Positions 40,301-52,900 of a stretch of DNA of 64,000 bases are shown here, piece after piece. This stretch comes from Lanius collurio (Eukaryota > Chordata > Aves > Passeriformes > Laniidae). The stretch spans positions 29,297,047-29,361,046 of the forward strand of contig JACBWW010000004.1 in the NCBI GenBank assembly GCA_020086605.1, written 5' to 3'. Each line of letters starts with the position of its first letter. Within the stretch, counting starts at the first letter, position 1. The translations under genes were made by a program, and so were the position numbers. Below the pieces are notes generated by a model that saw only the letters and a list, made by a program, of their open reading frames with translations, was not told the DNA's origin and ran no database searches.

Positions 40301-43300
40301 GCTTCATCTCTGCCTCCTGAATGGCTAGTTGCACCAGTTTGGAGCCTGAAAGCAAGGCATAAAAATGTGAAATGATTCTTTCCAACAGCAACAAAAATGT
40401 CGAGAAGTTTATAGTCTCCCTTAATGTGTAAAATGGTATGGTTTTCCTGGGGAATTCTCTCCAGGAAGGACTCACTCATTTGTACTTAAGTCAGGCCAGT
40501 CTGAATACTTTTTCTAATGAGTGGGTGACCTGTGCCATATGAATATACCTAGATGAATCACACTTTCCCAAGACGTGTTCTAAGGGTCTTCAAACTTGAA
40601 ATCTGCCAAAACAGGAGTAAAGTATTTCGTGTGCTGTTTTGTCTGTTTCAGTTTTGTTAGGCGGCAGCACTCTGCAGTACTAATCTGAAGTGAAGCTTCT
40701 AAATAGCAGAGGCACCTCTGTTTTGATCTGTAGTGAACTCTAGATTTGTTTCTCAATAGATTTCCACTTTCTCACGTTCATGTCATTTGTGTCCCTTGCT
40801 CCCTCTTTTCCCTGAAGCCTTGCTAAGGCATGTTACTGTGGTACTACAATGCCTGGCCATTTCTCGTTACCTCCATCACAAAAGGCTGTGCTGTTCTGTT
40901 TGTGCTTATAATGTACCCAGATGGTGAATAGAATGAGTGACCACCAAGCTCATTTTCACTTGTGGGGTCAGACCTTTCTCTGCTAAATAACACAAGTGTT
41001 CCCAGCTGCTGTGCAGCTGCAGGGAGTCTGCTTTCCTTCACAGGCATTAAAAACCCTTTAATCAGTGTTTGTTGTTTGTCAGCAGTGGTGTTGAGGTGTG
41101 GAGAAAAAGAACAGATATGCTTTGTTGGCAAAGTTAACTTCATTCTGACCTCTTATCTTTCCTTTTTCTTTTCAAGTCTGAAGAAGCAGAAAGTAGTTTG
41201 GGAAGTGGTTTCTGCAAGCACCTGTGTAAATGTATTTGCCCAAGGAGGAGGTTTGTGTCCATTTACAGATAGAACATTTGACATAGAAAGATGCTCTGAG
41301 AGTTGCATTTAACTGGAAACTCTTCAGGGCAGGGACTCAAACTGGCTGGAATAGGAGCTGTGCAGACTCTCTTAGTGTAAATAAATGTCACATATGTACA
41401 GATAGTGCTGCTTTATACTAGTGTTACTTATTTTAGTATTGAGTCTATATTCAATGGATTCCATTTGCAATCTGGTTAGTTTTAACTTTTTCCTGTAAAA
41501 TAGATTATTCCTTCTAGTTTTGGGAGGGAGTTTGTTTGCTTTGTTGTTTGGTTTTGTTTTTTTTTTTTTTAGCTGGGGTTTTGTGTTTGTGGTGGGTGGT
41601 TTGTTTTCCTTTTAGTTCTACTTTTAATAGCTTTCTTCTCATGAAGGAAAAGGGAGGAGATAAAGAACTGATAGCTGTCTCCAATCCCATTTGCTTTGGA
41701 TGTAGTCTGTTCTGAAACAAGTGGGAATGCAGAAATCAAGAAGAAACTTTGAGAAAATTCAGAGCTAAGATAATTATTTTCCTCTTCTTTTTAGATGAAG
41801 CTTAGAAACCTGCTGGTGCTACATATGTTTGCAGGGTTGTTTTTTCCCTGAGTCCAGGTTTGCTTGTGATGTGTGTCTGTGTGTAGAGCACTGAGCACTG
41901 CTCTGTGAGTAGTGATTCTGTTTGCAAAGCCTGTTTGTGTGTGCATCCTGAAGCTGTTGGGACATCAGGCTTTTATTTGAGCTTCAAGGGTCATCGTAGG
42001 ACATTTGGCACTAAAGGCACAATACTTACCTTGCTGCTCTTCCCCTGGAGGGACCAGAGAATCACATTCCTGTCTCGGCTGTGTCTCGGGAGGTAGGGTA
42101 TCAGGCATTAGGGCACCTTGTGCATGTTGCTCACAGCCCTCAGCCCAGCTCAGCAGTACCTCCAGCAGTGACCAAGGGGCTCTTCTGGAGCCTGGCTGTG
42201 CCCCTGGGAAAGCAGTGCCTGCTTGCTCAAAGTAGGAATTATAAAATAAAAATAAATCCAGCTACATATGGATTGTGGTCCACATGTTAAAATTACAGAA
42301 CCAAATGGTCTCCCCATGGTAGATATGTTTCAGCATTCATCCATTCTTCTTCTTCTTCATGCAGCTGAGGTTGCTTACAGGGGAGAACATGCTCTCAGAC
42401 TGGTGATATGCTAAAGGAAGACTTTAGAACTTGGTCTGGGCAAGAGGGGATGTACACTCAAAACATCTAGTATATTAAATGTCTCTGGGTGGTCTGTATT
42501 GACCTTCACTTCTGTAGCATGAATGCTTCCCTGCTAGAATTGGGACAAAGAACTACCATTTTATACTTGAACGCTGTCAGGGCTGCTAAGCAAAGGTATG
42601 GGCTGTGAGCTATGGTGGAGCAGGTGCCCGACTGTAAGGGGGAGTTTTTGAAGCCCTTTGGATCTCCTGGAGATATTGCTGGCCTTTCTGGCAGTGCTGT
42701 TTGCTTGCGTGAGAAGAACTCTGATCAGACAGGTGGGGTCCTGGATCTTTCTTGAATTTAATGCAGACTTACACAGTTACAATCTACCTGAACAAAACAA
42801 GCACCATCTTGTGCAACTACGTAAACCATAAAGTTTTTGGCAAGGCAGGTGTGGCATCTTCAGTGTCTGGAAAGCACCGAACATGCTGTGTGGGCTCCCT
42901 ACTGTAATCCAAATTATAAATGCTAAAAAGGCTTTGATTTTTTTTTTCTAATTTTTTTTTCTAATAACGTGGTTCTTGGCTTAATTTGGGTAGGCAAGAA
43001 CTTCACAGACTGCATTGGGGTGCTCTGCATGTTTCCTCAGGCCCTCATATTTAATCAATGTCGAGTTGTTTCTCTGTCTGCAAGGAGGCACTTGGGAAAA
43101 GCTCTTCCACAGCCTTAGGTTTAACTTGTTTGTCAGCCCTAAGAACAACTTTCTATTCTTTAGAGATGCCTTTTCTGCAAGAAGGGATGTTCTTGATGTG
43201 CAAGCCCTCTCTATACTAAGTACTTTGGTACAGGCTGCAGAAGGCTTAAGTGAGTTTTCATGATACAAGATGACTTTAAATAAGTTAGTAATATGGTTTG

Positions 43301-44739
43301 ATGCTGGGAACCAGGATTCTAGATTTTTCACTGAACCTCTGGATAACTCATATCTGTGGAACTCAGCTTCTGACAAGGAATTTGCAAAAGGTTTTGTGCT
43401 ATTAGCTCAAGCCTCCAGTTGTGATAAATGGGAGATATGTGTGTTCCTTCTAAACCAGAATGGCTCCTGTGTTGAACTGAATATTTAATTGCTGCATGTG
43501 AACCATACTGTCCTATCAGGCAGCTCTGCTTTGAAAGTCTGTTTATGCATACAGAAACCTGAAAAACCTCGTGAGTCTTTCAGTGTCTCTGACATCCCAT
43601 GCTGGGAGGAGGCTTCAGCATCTTCAGTATGTTTCTTTTTTTGCTGTGTGTTTACAGTCTCTACTGATGTTTGCATTTTGGGGGTGACAGAAAGATATGA
43701 CTGTAGTTAGAGCAATTCCAAGTTAAGTTGTGATAGTCCAAACTCTGAAAAGAAAAAAATCCAGTCCAGCTTTACAGTGTTTTTATAGTCTAGTCCAGGT
43801 CTCTATAAACCATTTTAAATTGCCTTCAGGTTTAAATTTTCCAATTTCCCATTTGGAGCAGGTGTTGCCAGGTTATAGAATGTGTTGCAGAAAAGGAACA
43901 AAAACACTTTGAAAACACTGTGCCGTAACAAATACGTCAAGTCTGTGACAGATGAGATTTTTTTAAAAAGTTTGCCCCACAAAAATTAAAATGAGTGCAA
44001 ACCTTGCTTACTTTTCCCAGCTGTCATGTTCAACTAGGAGGTTTAGTAATGCATTAGTCTTCAAAAGATCCAGCAGAGCAGTATGAAAATATGAAACTTC
44101 TGAATTGTTTTTCATTTAACTGGGGAGAGAAGATTTTTTGTAATGAAAAAAAAGCACCAACAACTAAATTTCAGAGATGCATGTTCTCAGAGTGGTTAAA
44201 AACCAACCCAAACTAGGCTTCAGGCAATGTTTTTTCAACAGCTTTAACCTCAAAGCATAGAGTAGACAGCTTTGTAGGAAACTGTAACACCAAGGTGATT
44301 ATGGCAATGACTCACACTTCCCTGTAAGGCATCCAGCTATCAACACACTTGGAGAGCTGTGGCTTTGTGCATGCAGGCAGGGTGTCAGTCAGTGCCCATT
44401 TGCCAGCCAGCTCTGAACTGCTGAGCTCAGAACTGCTTTGACAGCGAGCTGTGGGATATCAGTGTGTTAGAGAGCAGCTCTGGTGCCCCCAGGCTTGCAA
44501 GAGGCTGTAGAAATGAGAGGGAGGGAAGGGGAAGTGCAAGGCAGGTTTGACTTCCCTTTTCTTTGCTTAATCCTCATGGAACTTGAAGAGTCCCCTGAAA
44601 TCTTCCTGTGAGCAGGTGATTGGTTTTGGGTAATAATTAAAGGTCTGACAAACCACTAAGCAGGGTAGTATGGGAAGAGAAAAGGACTGCTACTATCATG
44701 CTTTACCAAAAATTTCTGCAAGTGGTTTTGGAAAGGTGT
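34323..44739. other. Intron 1, fourth block: no gene recognised
   Basis: About 10 kb of ordinary intron. Frames such as 39818-40174 (+, 118 codons), 42981-43376 (-, 131 codons) and 40962-41312 (+, 116 codons) resemble no known family. A T/G-rich stretch at about 41520-41620 contains a run of 14 T. A local direct repeat (CTGAACTGCTGAGCTCAGAACTGCT pattern, two copies of the CAGAACTGCT/CTGAACTGCT unit) lies near 44410-44436. No repeat family identified. Confidence 0.55.
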
Positions 44740-45275
44740 TAGTCAGTTTGGATCCTCAGGAAAACAGTATGAACTTGGGAAAGGGACCTGGATGTCCATA
44801 TAGGCAGTTCAGAGTAGAGTCGAAGGTGCAGCAGTAAACTACTGCCAGATGTTGGGATTTGTGGGGAACAAGCAGACAGATGGGGACTAGTGCATTGTGG
44901 GTTTCCCCATCCCCATAAATAAGGCAGAACACCAAAGAAAACAGTAGTGATCATGATATGGAGGGAAGTGGTCTGGGTGAGGAATTGGAAGGTTGGGATT
45001 GTTCAAATTACAGAAGACCAATAAGGAATGGCACATTTGTACAAAATGGGTTGCATCATAATGGAATGCTCAGGAAGAAGAGGTGTGCAGGAAGATGATA
45101 TAAATTCAAACTTCTGAAAGGAAATAGGTTTTCACGTAGTGCGCAATTAGATTGTGGAATGCATGGAATGCAATTGCCAGCTGTGCTGGCTGTCATCAGG
45201 AAGAATGACATAAGGTGACTTTGGGAGTGTGCAGGTATGTTCTTGCAGGTGGTTTTTATAGATAATATAAACAAT
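44740..45275 (+). mobile_element. Old, degenerate CR1-like LINE fragment
   Basis: The order of short blocks follows old CR1 3' regions: GGGACCTGGATGTCC (44783 area), a CAGTTCAGAG then GTGCAGCAG block, TGGGATTTGTGGGGAA, GGTTGGGATTGTTCAAATTA, and near the end AATAGGTTTTCACGTAGTGC followed by AGATTGTGGAA. Identity is much lower than in the other copies and there are internal losses, so this insertion is older. It ends about 500 bp before exon 2. It could also be assigned to another ancient LINE of the CR1/L2 clade. Confidence 0.55.
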
Positions 45276-45770
45276 GCTTTCAAAAACATCACTGGTCACA
45301 TGCATGGTTCAACTACCAAGGCCAATCTTGATAGGTTATTTGGATTCCTCTATCTTTGGTGATAAGATTTTTATGTCTCTGACTAAAATTGTCTAGTACC
45401 TCTAGTACCAGATAATGTTTGTGGCACAGCACTGGGCAAGCGGGGCTGTTGTGACTCAGTATTGCCCTTCCCGTGTGGGTTGTGTTTGGCTTTGCACATC
45501 TTACTTTTTTAGAGGTGAGGCAGAGTGAGTAATGTTTCCGTTTTATTAAAGAAAATGAAATGGCAAAGACCGTTAATTTTTTTAAAGATGTACGTGTTTC
45601 ATTTAAGGTTCCCTTCAGGCAGAGTCAGCTTTGGTAGGCAGCTTAAAATGCATTATATTCATATTGTTATTGTCACAAAGAAAAAAAAAAAAAACACACC
45701 ATGTTCTGTTTTGGGAAACCAACCAAAACCACTATTTTTTTTTTCTCCCTCTCTTTTTCACTTCCTTCAG
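45276..45770. other. End of intron 1 with exon 2 acceptor
   Basis: Contains an A-run at about 45680-45694, then a long pyrimidine tract (about 45735-45768, T8 followed by CTCCCTCTCTTTTTCACTTCC) and the acceptor CAG at 45768-45770. This is a strong acceptor by inspection. Nothing else recognised. Confidence 0.75.
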
Positions 45771-45942
45771 TTTTTAATAAGTGACCGTGACAGAGACCCT
45801 CAGTGCAACCTGCATTGCTCCAGGTCCCAGTCCAAACCCCTGTGTGCCTCTGATGGCAGAACGTACGAGTCGATGTGTGACTACCAGCGAGCCAAATGCC
45901 GTGAGCCGAGTCTCAGTGTGACACATCGGGGCCGCTGCAAAG
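45771..45942 (+). CDS. SMOC1: SMOC1 coding exon 2: Kazal/follistatin-like module
   Basis: Encodes residues 36-92 plus the first base of codon 93 (172 nt; phase 0 in, phase 1 out). The module has six cysteines at residues 47, 51, 60, 71, 78 and 91 and the Kazal core CASDGRTYESMC (60-71), and corresponds to the follistatin-like domain of human SMOC1. In SMOC proteins this domain is extracellular and is not known to be an active protease inhibitor. The acceptor TTCAG|TTTTTAATA and donor TGCAAAG|GTAGGT are consensus. The N-terminal part reads FLISDRDRDPQ, whereas I recall human SMOC1 as FLISDRDPQ, so there is an apparent extra Asp-Arg pair. All Kazal cysteines are intact and there is no stop or frameshift. 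Confidence 0.95.
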
Positions 45943-48639
45943 GTAGGTGGATTTCAAATGCTCTGAGAGGCGAAATGAGAGCCCTACTGAATTCTTAGAC
46001 CCTTGAGTTTAATGCCGTGTTCTGAGACTAACCTGATTTGGAATTGTGCATTCCTGCAAGCATGGGTATCTGAGTCTCAGTTTAGGCAGTAGAGTATGAG
46101 CTGTCTGAGTAATCAATGGCAGAAGGCAAAGGAGCCACAGACATCAGTGTAAAAGGGCTGAAATATGTGTCTGCAGACAGAAACAAATGGCCCCATGGAA
46201 GCACAAAACCAAATCCTCAGAGCAGACTTCTTCCTTGCTACATGTGCTGATGACGAATCAAGATACCTTTCACCTTTTGACTGACAGGAATATGGAGTGG
46301 GGAAGACTGAGATACACTCTAGATGTCTAGTCACTTTTCAGTCATTTCAGCCTTTCTGCGCTGAGCTAATTAAGAAGACAGTGCATGCAAAGTGCTTTAC
46401 ATGGCTTTTTTTATTTTTTCCCATTTGCTGTTAGACATCTACTTAAAAGTGTGAATATTGTCCCTCAGTTCATCTCTTCATCGTAGTCTAAAGATGAAGT
46501 TGAAACTTTTTAAAGAATTATAGGTGTCTTGTCACACAAATGGTTTGCATTTGCCATGAAGTAAAAAATAAAGTGGGGTCCATTTTCTGAGAGCATGATT
46601 GACTCAGAGGGCAGGTGACACAGGTGTTTTTAGCAGTGGATTAAAGTGACAGGAGAAACTCATTAAAATCCATGTGACAGAATAAATAGCCATTCATTTA
46701 AGCCCGGCATTTGTTTATGAAGGCTTTTTTACTGTTGTAAAAATGTATTTTGGTGCATATTGTGATTCCAGAGTCCTAAAGAAGTAACTGAGACTTTTTT
46801 TGTCTTGGGCACAGGTAAAGTTCATATTCTTTCTTCTCTCTGATGCAACTGAAATGTTTAGTTGAAACTAACTTGCATTCTCCTTTCCTTTTTCCTCTTA
46901 ACCTGTGGTACTATACAGTACCTAACAACCTGGGAGTGTTTGTAAACTGCAAGTCTTGCTTTTAATCCACTAACACTCCTGCCTATCCCTGTGAAGTAGG
47001 AATATTCTTTCAACTATCACATGCAAATTTAACCTAACTGGTAATTTCCATATGTGCTGCTCTTGAAAGGTACTTTGTTTTTTTAGCTGCATTAGGAACA
47101 TGACCTCTAGTGCATAAAGATCACAATTGTTGGCAAATCCGGGCACCTGGGGGGACAACTGTGCTGAACTCCAGGCTGTTGGCTGGGTCTGTATTATGTA
47201 CTTGCAAAAAGGAAGGTATTGCCAACAGTGTTCAGCAGCTTGAACTGCAGCAGGACACTGGGTATACCCTGAGGAGCCTTCACTCATCTTCCATGGCAGA
47301 TGCGCTGCAGGAGAGCTCCCATGGAGCTGGTAAGGGATCCATCCCATGGCCATCGAGCTCAGTCACATACGGCTGTGATAGACACTTTATCCAAGAACTT
47401 ATCCTTATGAAATGAGAAATTTTAACTTGTGATTCACTCTCTGAAGGGGAAAAAACAACAGGCAACTAAAATAAGTAAAAGAGAGAGTATATTGTGGACA
47501 GCAAGGTGTAGTTCTGCTCCACAGATTACCATAGGCTTCCACTGTATGTGCTGATGATTTGAACTGTGCTTGTGCCAAGGAAAACAGAATGGTTTCCATA
47601 GTGAGAACAGAACCTTTTTGATTCAACTTAATGCTCTGCTCGCTCTCAAGAAACTAAGGACCTTTAAAGATGAAATCTTGCAAGCCTTTTGGGAGCTATA
47701 ACCCTGATTCAGATCTCGTTCATTGCTAGCTTCCTCACGTGCTTTTCTATGACATTTCTTCAGTGCTAAATTATCTGAACTCCCTCCAAACCCTAAATCA
47801 CACATCACAAAGGGTTAAAAGTCAGGAGTATCTTAAAATGATCAAATGATGGCATCCCTAACAAATGGAGCCTCACTGATGACATTCTAAAGAACAGTTC
47901 CAGATGGTATAGCTGTGTCTAAAATACACAGCCAAGCAATCTTACCTGGATCTTTTCTCAGGAGGCATCATAATATTTGATGTTAAATGAGAGTTATACC
48001 TCAAAACTTCACAGGAGTGAAGGACAAATACTTGTTAATCTTGATAGCTTGCCAAGAGTCATTTATGCAGTGATTGTTATATTGATGTATATCTGTAGCT
48101 TAGAACACATTTAAGTTCTGTGTTAACTAGGAACTTGTTTGGCTTATTTAATTATAATACGAGAGTGTTCTAAAAGTTCCCTTTGGGTTTATTAATTAGA
48201 TGAATAAGTCTGCTGTTACTGAGTTTGTTCTTAGATCATAAGTCACTGTGTAGAGTGAACCTATCTGTAAGCTACTGATGGAAATGAGTAGACCTGCAGC
48301 CTTTCTCCTGGGACACAAGAAATGAACGCAGCTTTTGGCTAATGTGCTAGAAAGGCAGGTTTTCTGACTGATGGGTTATTTGAAGATAACCTTCTCTACC
48401 TACTATTTCTGTTGGACAGGAGATGATGTTTTGAAATCACTTTGTCTGCCCACTACATCCATGCATTTTGTCTTCAAACTTGCTTTATTTTCTCTTGACT
48501 GTGGATAAGAATGTCCTTCCTTGGCAGCAATTAGTAAAATCTAAAACGTCACTTTCAATGACTTTGCAAATTTAGGCATGTTTCTAGGCATGTTCTGAAT
48601 AAATTAGAGAACTCAGAGTAGAAATGATATGTGGATCTC
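45943..48639. other. Intron 2, first block: no gene recognised
   Basis: Begins with donor GTAGGT. About 2.7 kb of ordinary AT-rich intron. The longest frame (46970-47353 on -, 127 codons) has no known domain. No repeat family recognised before the CR1 copy that follows. Confidence 0.6.
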
Positions 48640-49905
48640 AAAAAAGGAACAAAGTGCTTCAGCATTAAAGGAAGACAAGAAGGTGATCAGGAGCAGTCAG
48701 CGTGGATGGGGAAGTCATGCTTAACCAACCAGATTGCCTTCTACGGTGGGACAGCTGGCTGGATAGATGAGGGAAGATTAGTGGGTATTGTCCACCTGGA
48801 TGTTAGCAAGGCTTTTGACACTCTCTCCCGATATCCTCACAGGAAAGCTCAGGGAGTGCAGACTGGACATGTGGACAGGGAGGTGGTTTGAGAGCTGTGT
48901 GAATGGCAGGTCTCAGGGGATTGTGATCAGTGGCACAGGGCGTGGTTGGAGGCCTGTCGCTAGTGGTGTCCCCCAGGGTTCAATATTGCATCCATTATCA
49001 TTTAACTCATTCATCAGTGACTTGGATGAAGGGACAGATGCCTCTTCAGCAAGTTGGTTGATGACACAAAGCTGGGAGGGCTGTGGAGCTCTTCAGAAAG
49101 ATCTGTGGGTTGGAGGGATGGGGAGAGTAGAACCTTTCTGAAATTCAACCAAGTATGGGGTTCTGCGCCTGGGAAGGAGTAACCTCCTGCACCAATACAG
49201 GCTGGGGGCTGACCTGCTGGGAAGCAGCTCTGTAGAGAAGGACTTGGGGGTGCTGGTGGACAGCAAACTGTCCATGAGCCAGCAGTGCCCTTGTGGCCAA
49301 GAAGGGCAAAGGGATCCTGAGCTGCATTAGGAAGGGCATGGCCAGCAGGTCGAGGGAGGTGATCCTGTCCTACTCAGCCCTGCTGAGGCCTGACCTGGAG
49401 TGTCCAGTTCTGGGCTTATCAGTGCCAGAGAGACATAGAGATTCTGGAGAGGGTCCAGCAGAGGGTGACAAAGATGATGAGGGGACTGAAGCACCTCACT
49501 TGTGAGGAAAGACTGAAGGAGCTGGGCCTGTTTGTTCTGGAGGAGGTATGACTGAGAGGGGGACCTCATCAGTGTGTATAAGTATCTTGAAAGGAGGGTA
49601 TCAAGAGGATGGATCCAGGCGTTTTGGTAGTGCCAAGCAATAGGACAAGAGTCAATGGGCAGAATCTGGAACACAGGTACTTCCACCTGAATGTGAGGAA
49701 GAAAATTTTTACTGTGAAGGTAACTGAACACTGGAACAGCTGCCCAGAAAGATTGTGGAGTTTCCTCCCCAGGGGTATCTGTGGCTGTCTGTACTCACTG
49801 ACAGCTGAGTAGTGTGCTCTGAGGGACCCTCTGTTAGCAGGGAGTTTGGACAAGATAGCCTCCAGCAGTCCCTACCAACCTGAACCATTCTCTGTGGATG
49901 AAAGA
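48640..49905 (+). mobile_element. CR1 LINE, ~1.27 kb copy with broken reverse transcriptase
   Basis: Longest repeat in the window. Translation of 48781-48822 gives the reverse-transcriptase motif VHLDVSKAFDT; after a frameshift (between about 48823 and 48840) the frame continues through GKLRECRLD to SGVPQGSIL at 48965-48988. After a second frameshift the catalytic-site region (aspartate pair followed by TKLGG) lies near 49060. The 3' part follows CR1 order: GACTTGGGGGTGCTGGTGGA, GAGTGTCCAGTTCTGGGCT, CTGGAGAGGGTCCAGCAGAG, and ends CCTACCAACCTGAACCATTC. At least two frameshifts and 5' truncation mean it is dead. Same orientation as SMOC1, between exons 2 and 3. Confidence 0.95.
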
Positions 49906-52900
49906 AGTTTGAGATTCCAGGTGTAGGACTTGACCTAAATGAAGTAGAAAACAGTGGGGGGAGTGAATACTGATTGATATCCTGTACAATAGATGGGCAT
50001 GTTTTTGTAGTTTGCTCAGGCTCCATTTGTGCCTGTTTTGTGCAAATACACAGATAATTGTCTAAATAAGTATGAATCTGATGACTTCAGTGTAGCTGAA
50101 CTGCTTTGTGTCTGGTGGAGACCTGGCCTGTAGGTGAGACAGTTACCTAATGGAACTGGAAATAGTTAAAAAGCTGCTTGGATCAATTTTTGCTCTTTAA
50201 GATTTGCATACAAACATAGGAGAATTAAAATTAAATAGCTTAAATAGATTTTGGTGGTTGCATTGTACTGGTTTGCTGCTAGAGTTATGTGAATCCTGGA
50301 GATGTTTTAGTTGGTGTTATTAGGAGGGCTTGGGTCTTTATACCATGATGTTGTGTGGTGTCAATACTGCGTCTGCATGTTGAAGAGAGGATGCTGGAAT
50401 TCTTGGAGCCTATTCAGGAGTGTAGTGTGTGTATTATGAGGGACATGGTGGTCTTGTTTGAATAAACTATTAATGGATAAGATCAGCCATGGTAAATAGC
50501 CAACTTCATTGCAAAATCCAAAATTATGTGCACCTGCATTGTGCCGATTAGGCCAGGGATGTCAAAAACATCACTTGTAGTTAACAATCTCCTGGTTGCT
50601 AGCTGCCAGCTTGAGAATTAATTTTCTTTAAAAGGCAGCTTTCTGGGCTACAGTAAATCTGTCCCAAGTTTGAAAATATTTAAAGTAATATTAAGTAGGT
50701 CTGCTTTCAAAAGAAGTTATGCTGTTTTGGTTTTTCACCTAATGTAATGGAGGTTAAAGTGTCCAGTTTAGTCTGCTTGAACCATGAAACTTGAATGCAT
50801 TAATGCCGTTCTGGTTTATAAGCCTGGTGTTTGATATTCCAGAGAACATTTCTAAAAACAGGGAAGAAGTGCTGAAACACTTGGGTAAGCAGTTGAAATG
50901 CAGAATATCATATATGAACCTACAATCATAAGATCAGGCTTTAGCAAAATTTGTAATGTATCTTGTTTGGGGTGAGCTCTTTGGCAGCTACTTTTTAAAC
51001 ACTTGGCACTTATGTAATACTTTACATTTTCTAATTAACAAAGCAAAAATAGCAAGGTGAAGTCATCCCACTGAAATCACATGTTGATGCAAACATTATA
51101 AAAATACCAGCCTGTGGAGTGAGGAAGAGAGAGATTGACAGTCCTTCTAAAAACAAACTGGTAAATGTTGATCTTAAAGGCACTGTTTTTACTGGAACTG
51201 ATCTGTGGAAGACTGACAAAAAAGATAGCAACATGCATGCACCTCTCCACCCAGCGTGGCATATAGGTGTTTGTTCCAAATCAAGGCTATAAAAGGACTG
51301 GCATGACCTTTGGAAATCAGTGAGGGAGGATGGGAGAAGTAATCAGTCCTGAGTGTCCATGATCAAGAGAAAAACTGTCTTCTCTGTAGTTCAGCAGCAA
51401 TTTGTGAGGAGTCGCCACTTGAGCCAAGGATTGACGTGCAAAAGATGCAGCAACGATGAGCTCTTAAACACCATGGTGTAGTGGTGGTGTGCTATGAAGT
51501 GTGCTCTTCTGGGTGGGAGTAGAGAGTTCAATCTATAAAGGCCAGTTAAAATTGCCAGGAGGTATATGGTAGCCTTAGCAGTAATGTGTTTATATTATCT
51601 GGTTAAAGTAAGGACTTGATCTTGTGCCTGTTTCTCTGTTCATTAGACAAATTGGACAAAGATCTGGGTTAGTTTCCCTTCTGCCTGTGCTTCTAATATA
51701 TTCATACTGCAGGGGATATCACAAAATGTTTGTTTTTACCAGCTCTGTGCTGAAGCATCCAGTTTGTTGTGTAGTTGTGAGTGTGCCAGCACTAAAGAAG
51801 ATGCTGTAAGTGCTTTATGCTTCTGTTTTATGTTTAGGAAGGGAACCAGAAATGCCTGTCTGCGGTGTTGTATCCTCAGATGCGGAGGCTAGAAAACACT
51901 TTCATTTGGGAACTTGTGGTTTGATTGTCACATAAGAAATTCACACCTGTTTTTTTTCTTGCAAGTGCACATCTGCATTATCTATGCTGATTTTTGATTT
52001 TTTTTTTTGGCTACTTAGTTGTCTCCTGTGAAGCAGAAGTTGAAAGTGTTTTCAGTCAAGCAGCTAGCTATGAAACAGTGCAGGCACACCGTCTGGTTTT
52101 GTAGTAATGTCCTCTGTCATGCCAAGCAAGATTAGACTCTTAAGCTTGCACAGGAGATCTGCAGGTGATGGGTGTTCCAGTTAACAGCATTGCCAGTGCT
52201 TCATTTTCAGCTGAAAGAGTAAGCATATATTTGCAAGGGTCAGTTGGCAGGACTATTCTCCATGGGAGATGTGCAAACGAGGTCTGATCATCTGGTCATG
52301 TTGGAAGGCAGGTGAAAAGGAAATTCCATGTCAGAGTTTATGGATAACTAGAAAAAAATACAGTATAAATTTTACTCAAGTCTTTTACTCTGTTACAGTT
52401 TCACTCTTTATACAGGTGCATGCATAATAGACCCACCTAAGATCAAAGCTCCGTGTGCTTTGGTATTGTGCAAACACCCAACAAACAGATTAGTCTAAAG
52501 ATAAGTGACATAGGATCAGAAAGAGGCATGAGGTCACAGAGGGGGTGAGGTGACCAACTTGTAGTCACTCACTGGTCAGTGGCAGAATTGATATAGGTAC
52601 TGTTGCTTTCTAACCCAGTGCCTAAGCAGCTGGCATCTGTACTGTATACTATTGCTATGAATCATTCTTTTTCCAGAGAGAAGGGTTCAATTTTCATAAT
52701 TTCAGAAGCCTTGTGAAATCCTTCTTGGGAAGCAATGTGATATGTTTAAAATGAACTGTGTTGGCAAACTGGAAACCTAATCTCTCTGGTCATCAGTTGT
52801 GTATATAAAGTACCTGACGTGAAAGCTTTGGTGTGTCTTTATCAAAACTATTTACAGCCTTGTCATTGATTTATATATCTAGAAATGCCTGAATGGAAGT

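Noticed and set aside
41514..41720. Minus-strand 68-codon frame with Lys/Gln-rich end
   Set aside because: It is the translation of a T/G-rich low-complexity stretch.
48631..49141. Reverse-transcriptase-like open frames as a host gene
   Set aside because: They are frameshifted pieces of one CR1 LINE copy, continuous with a typical CR1 3' tail, not a gene.
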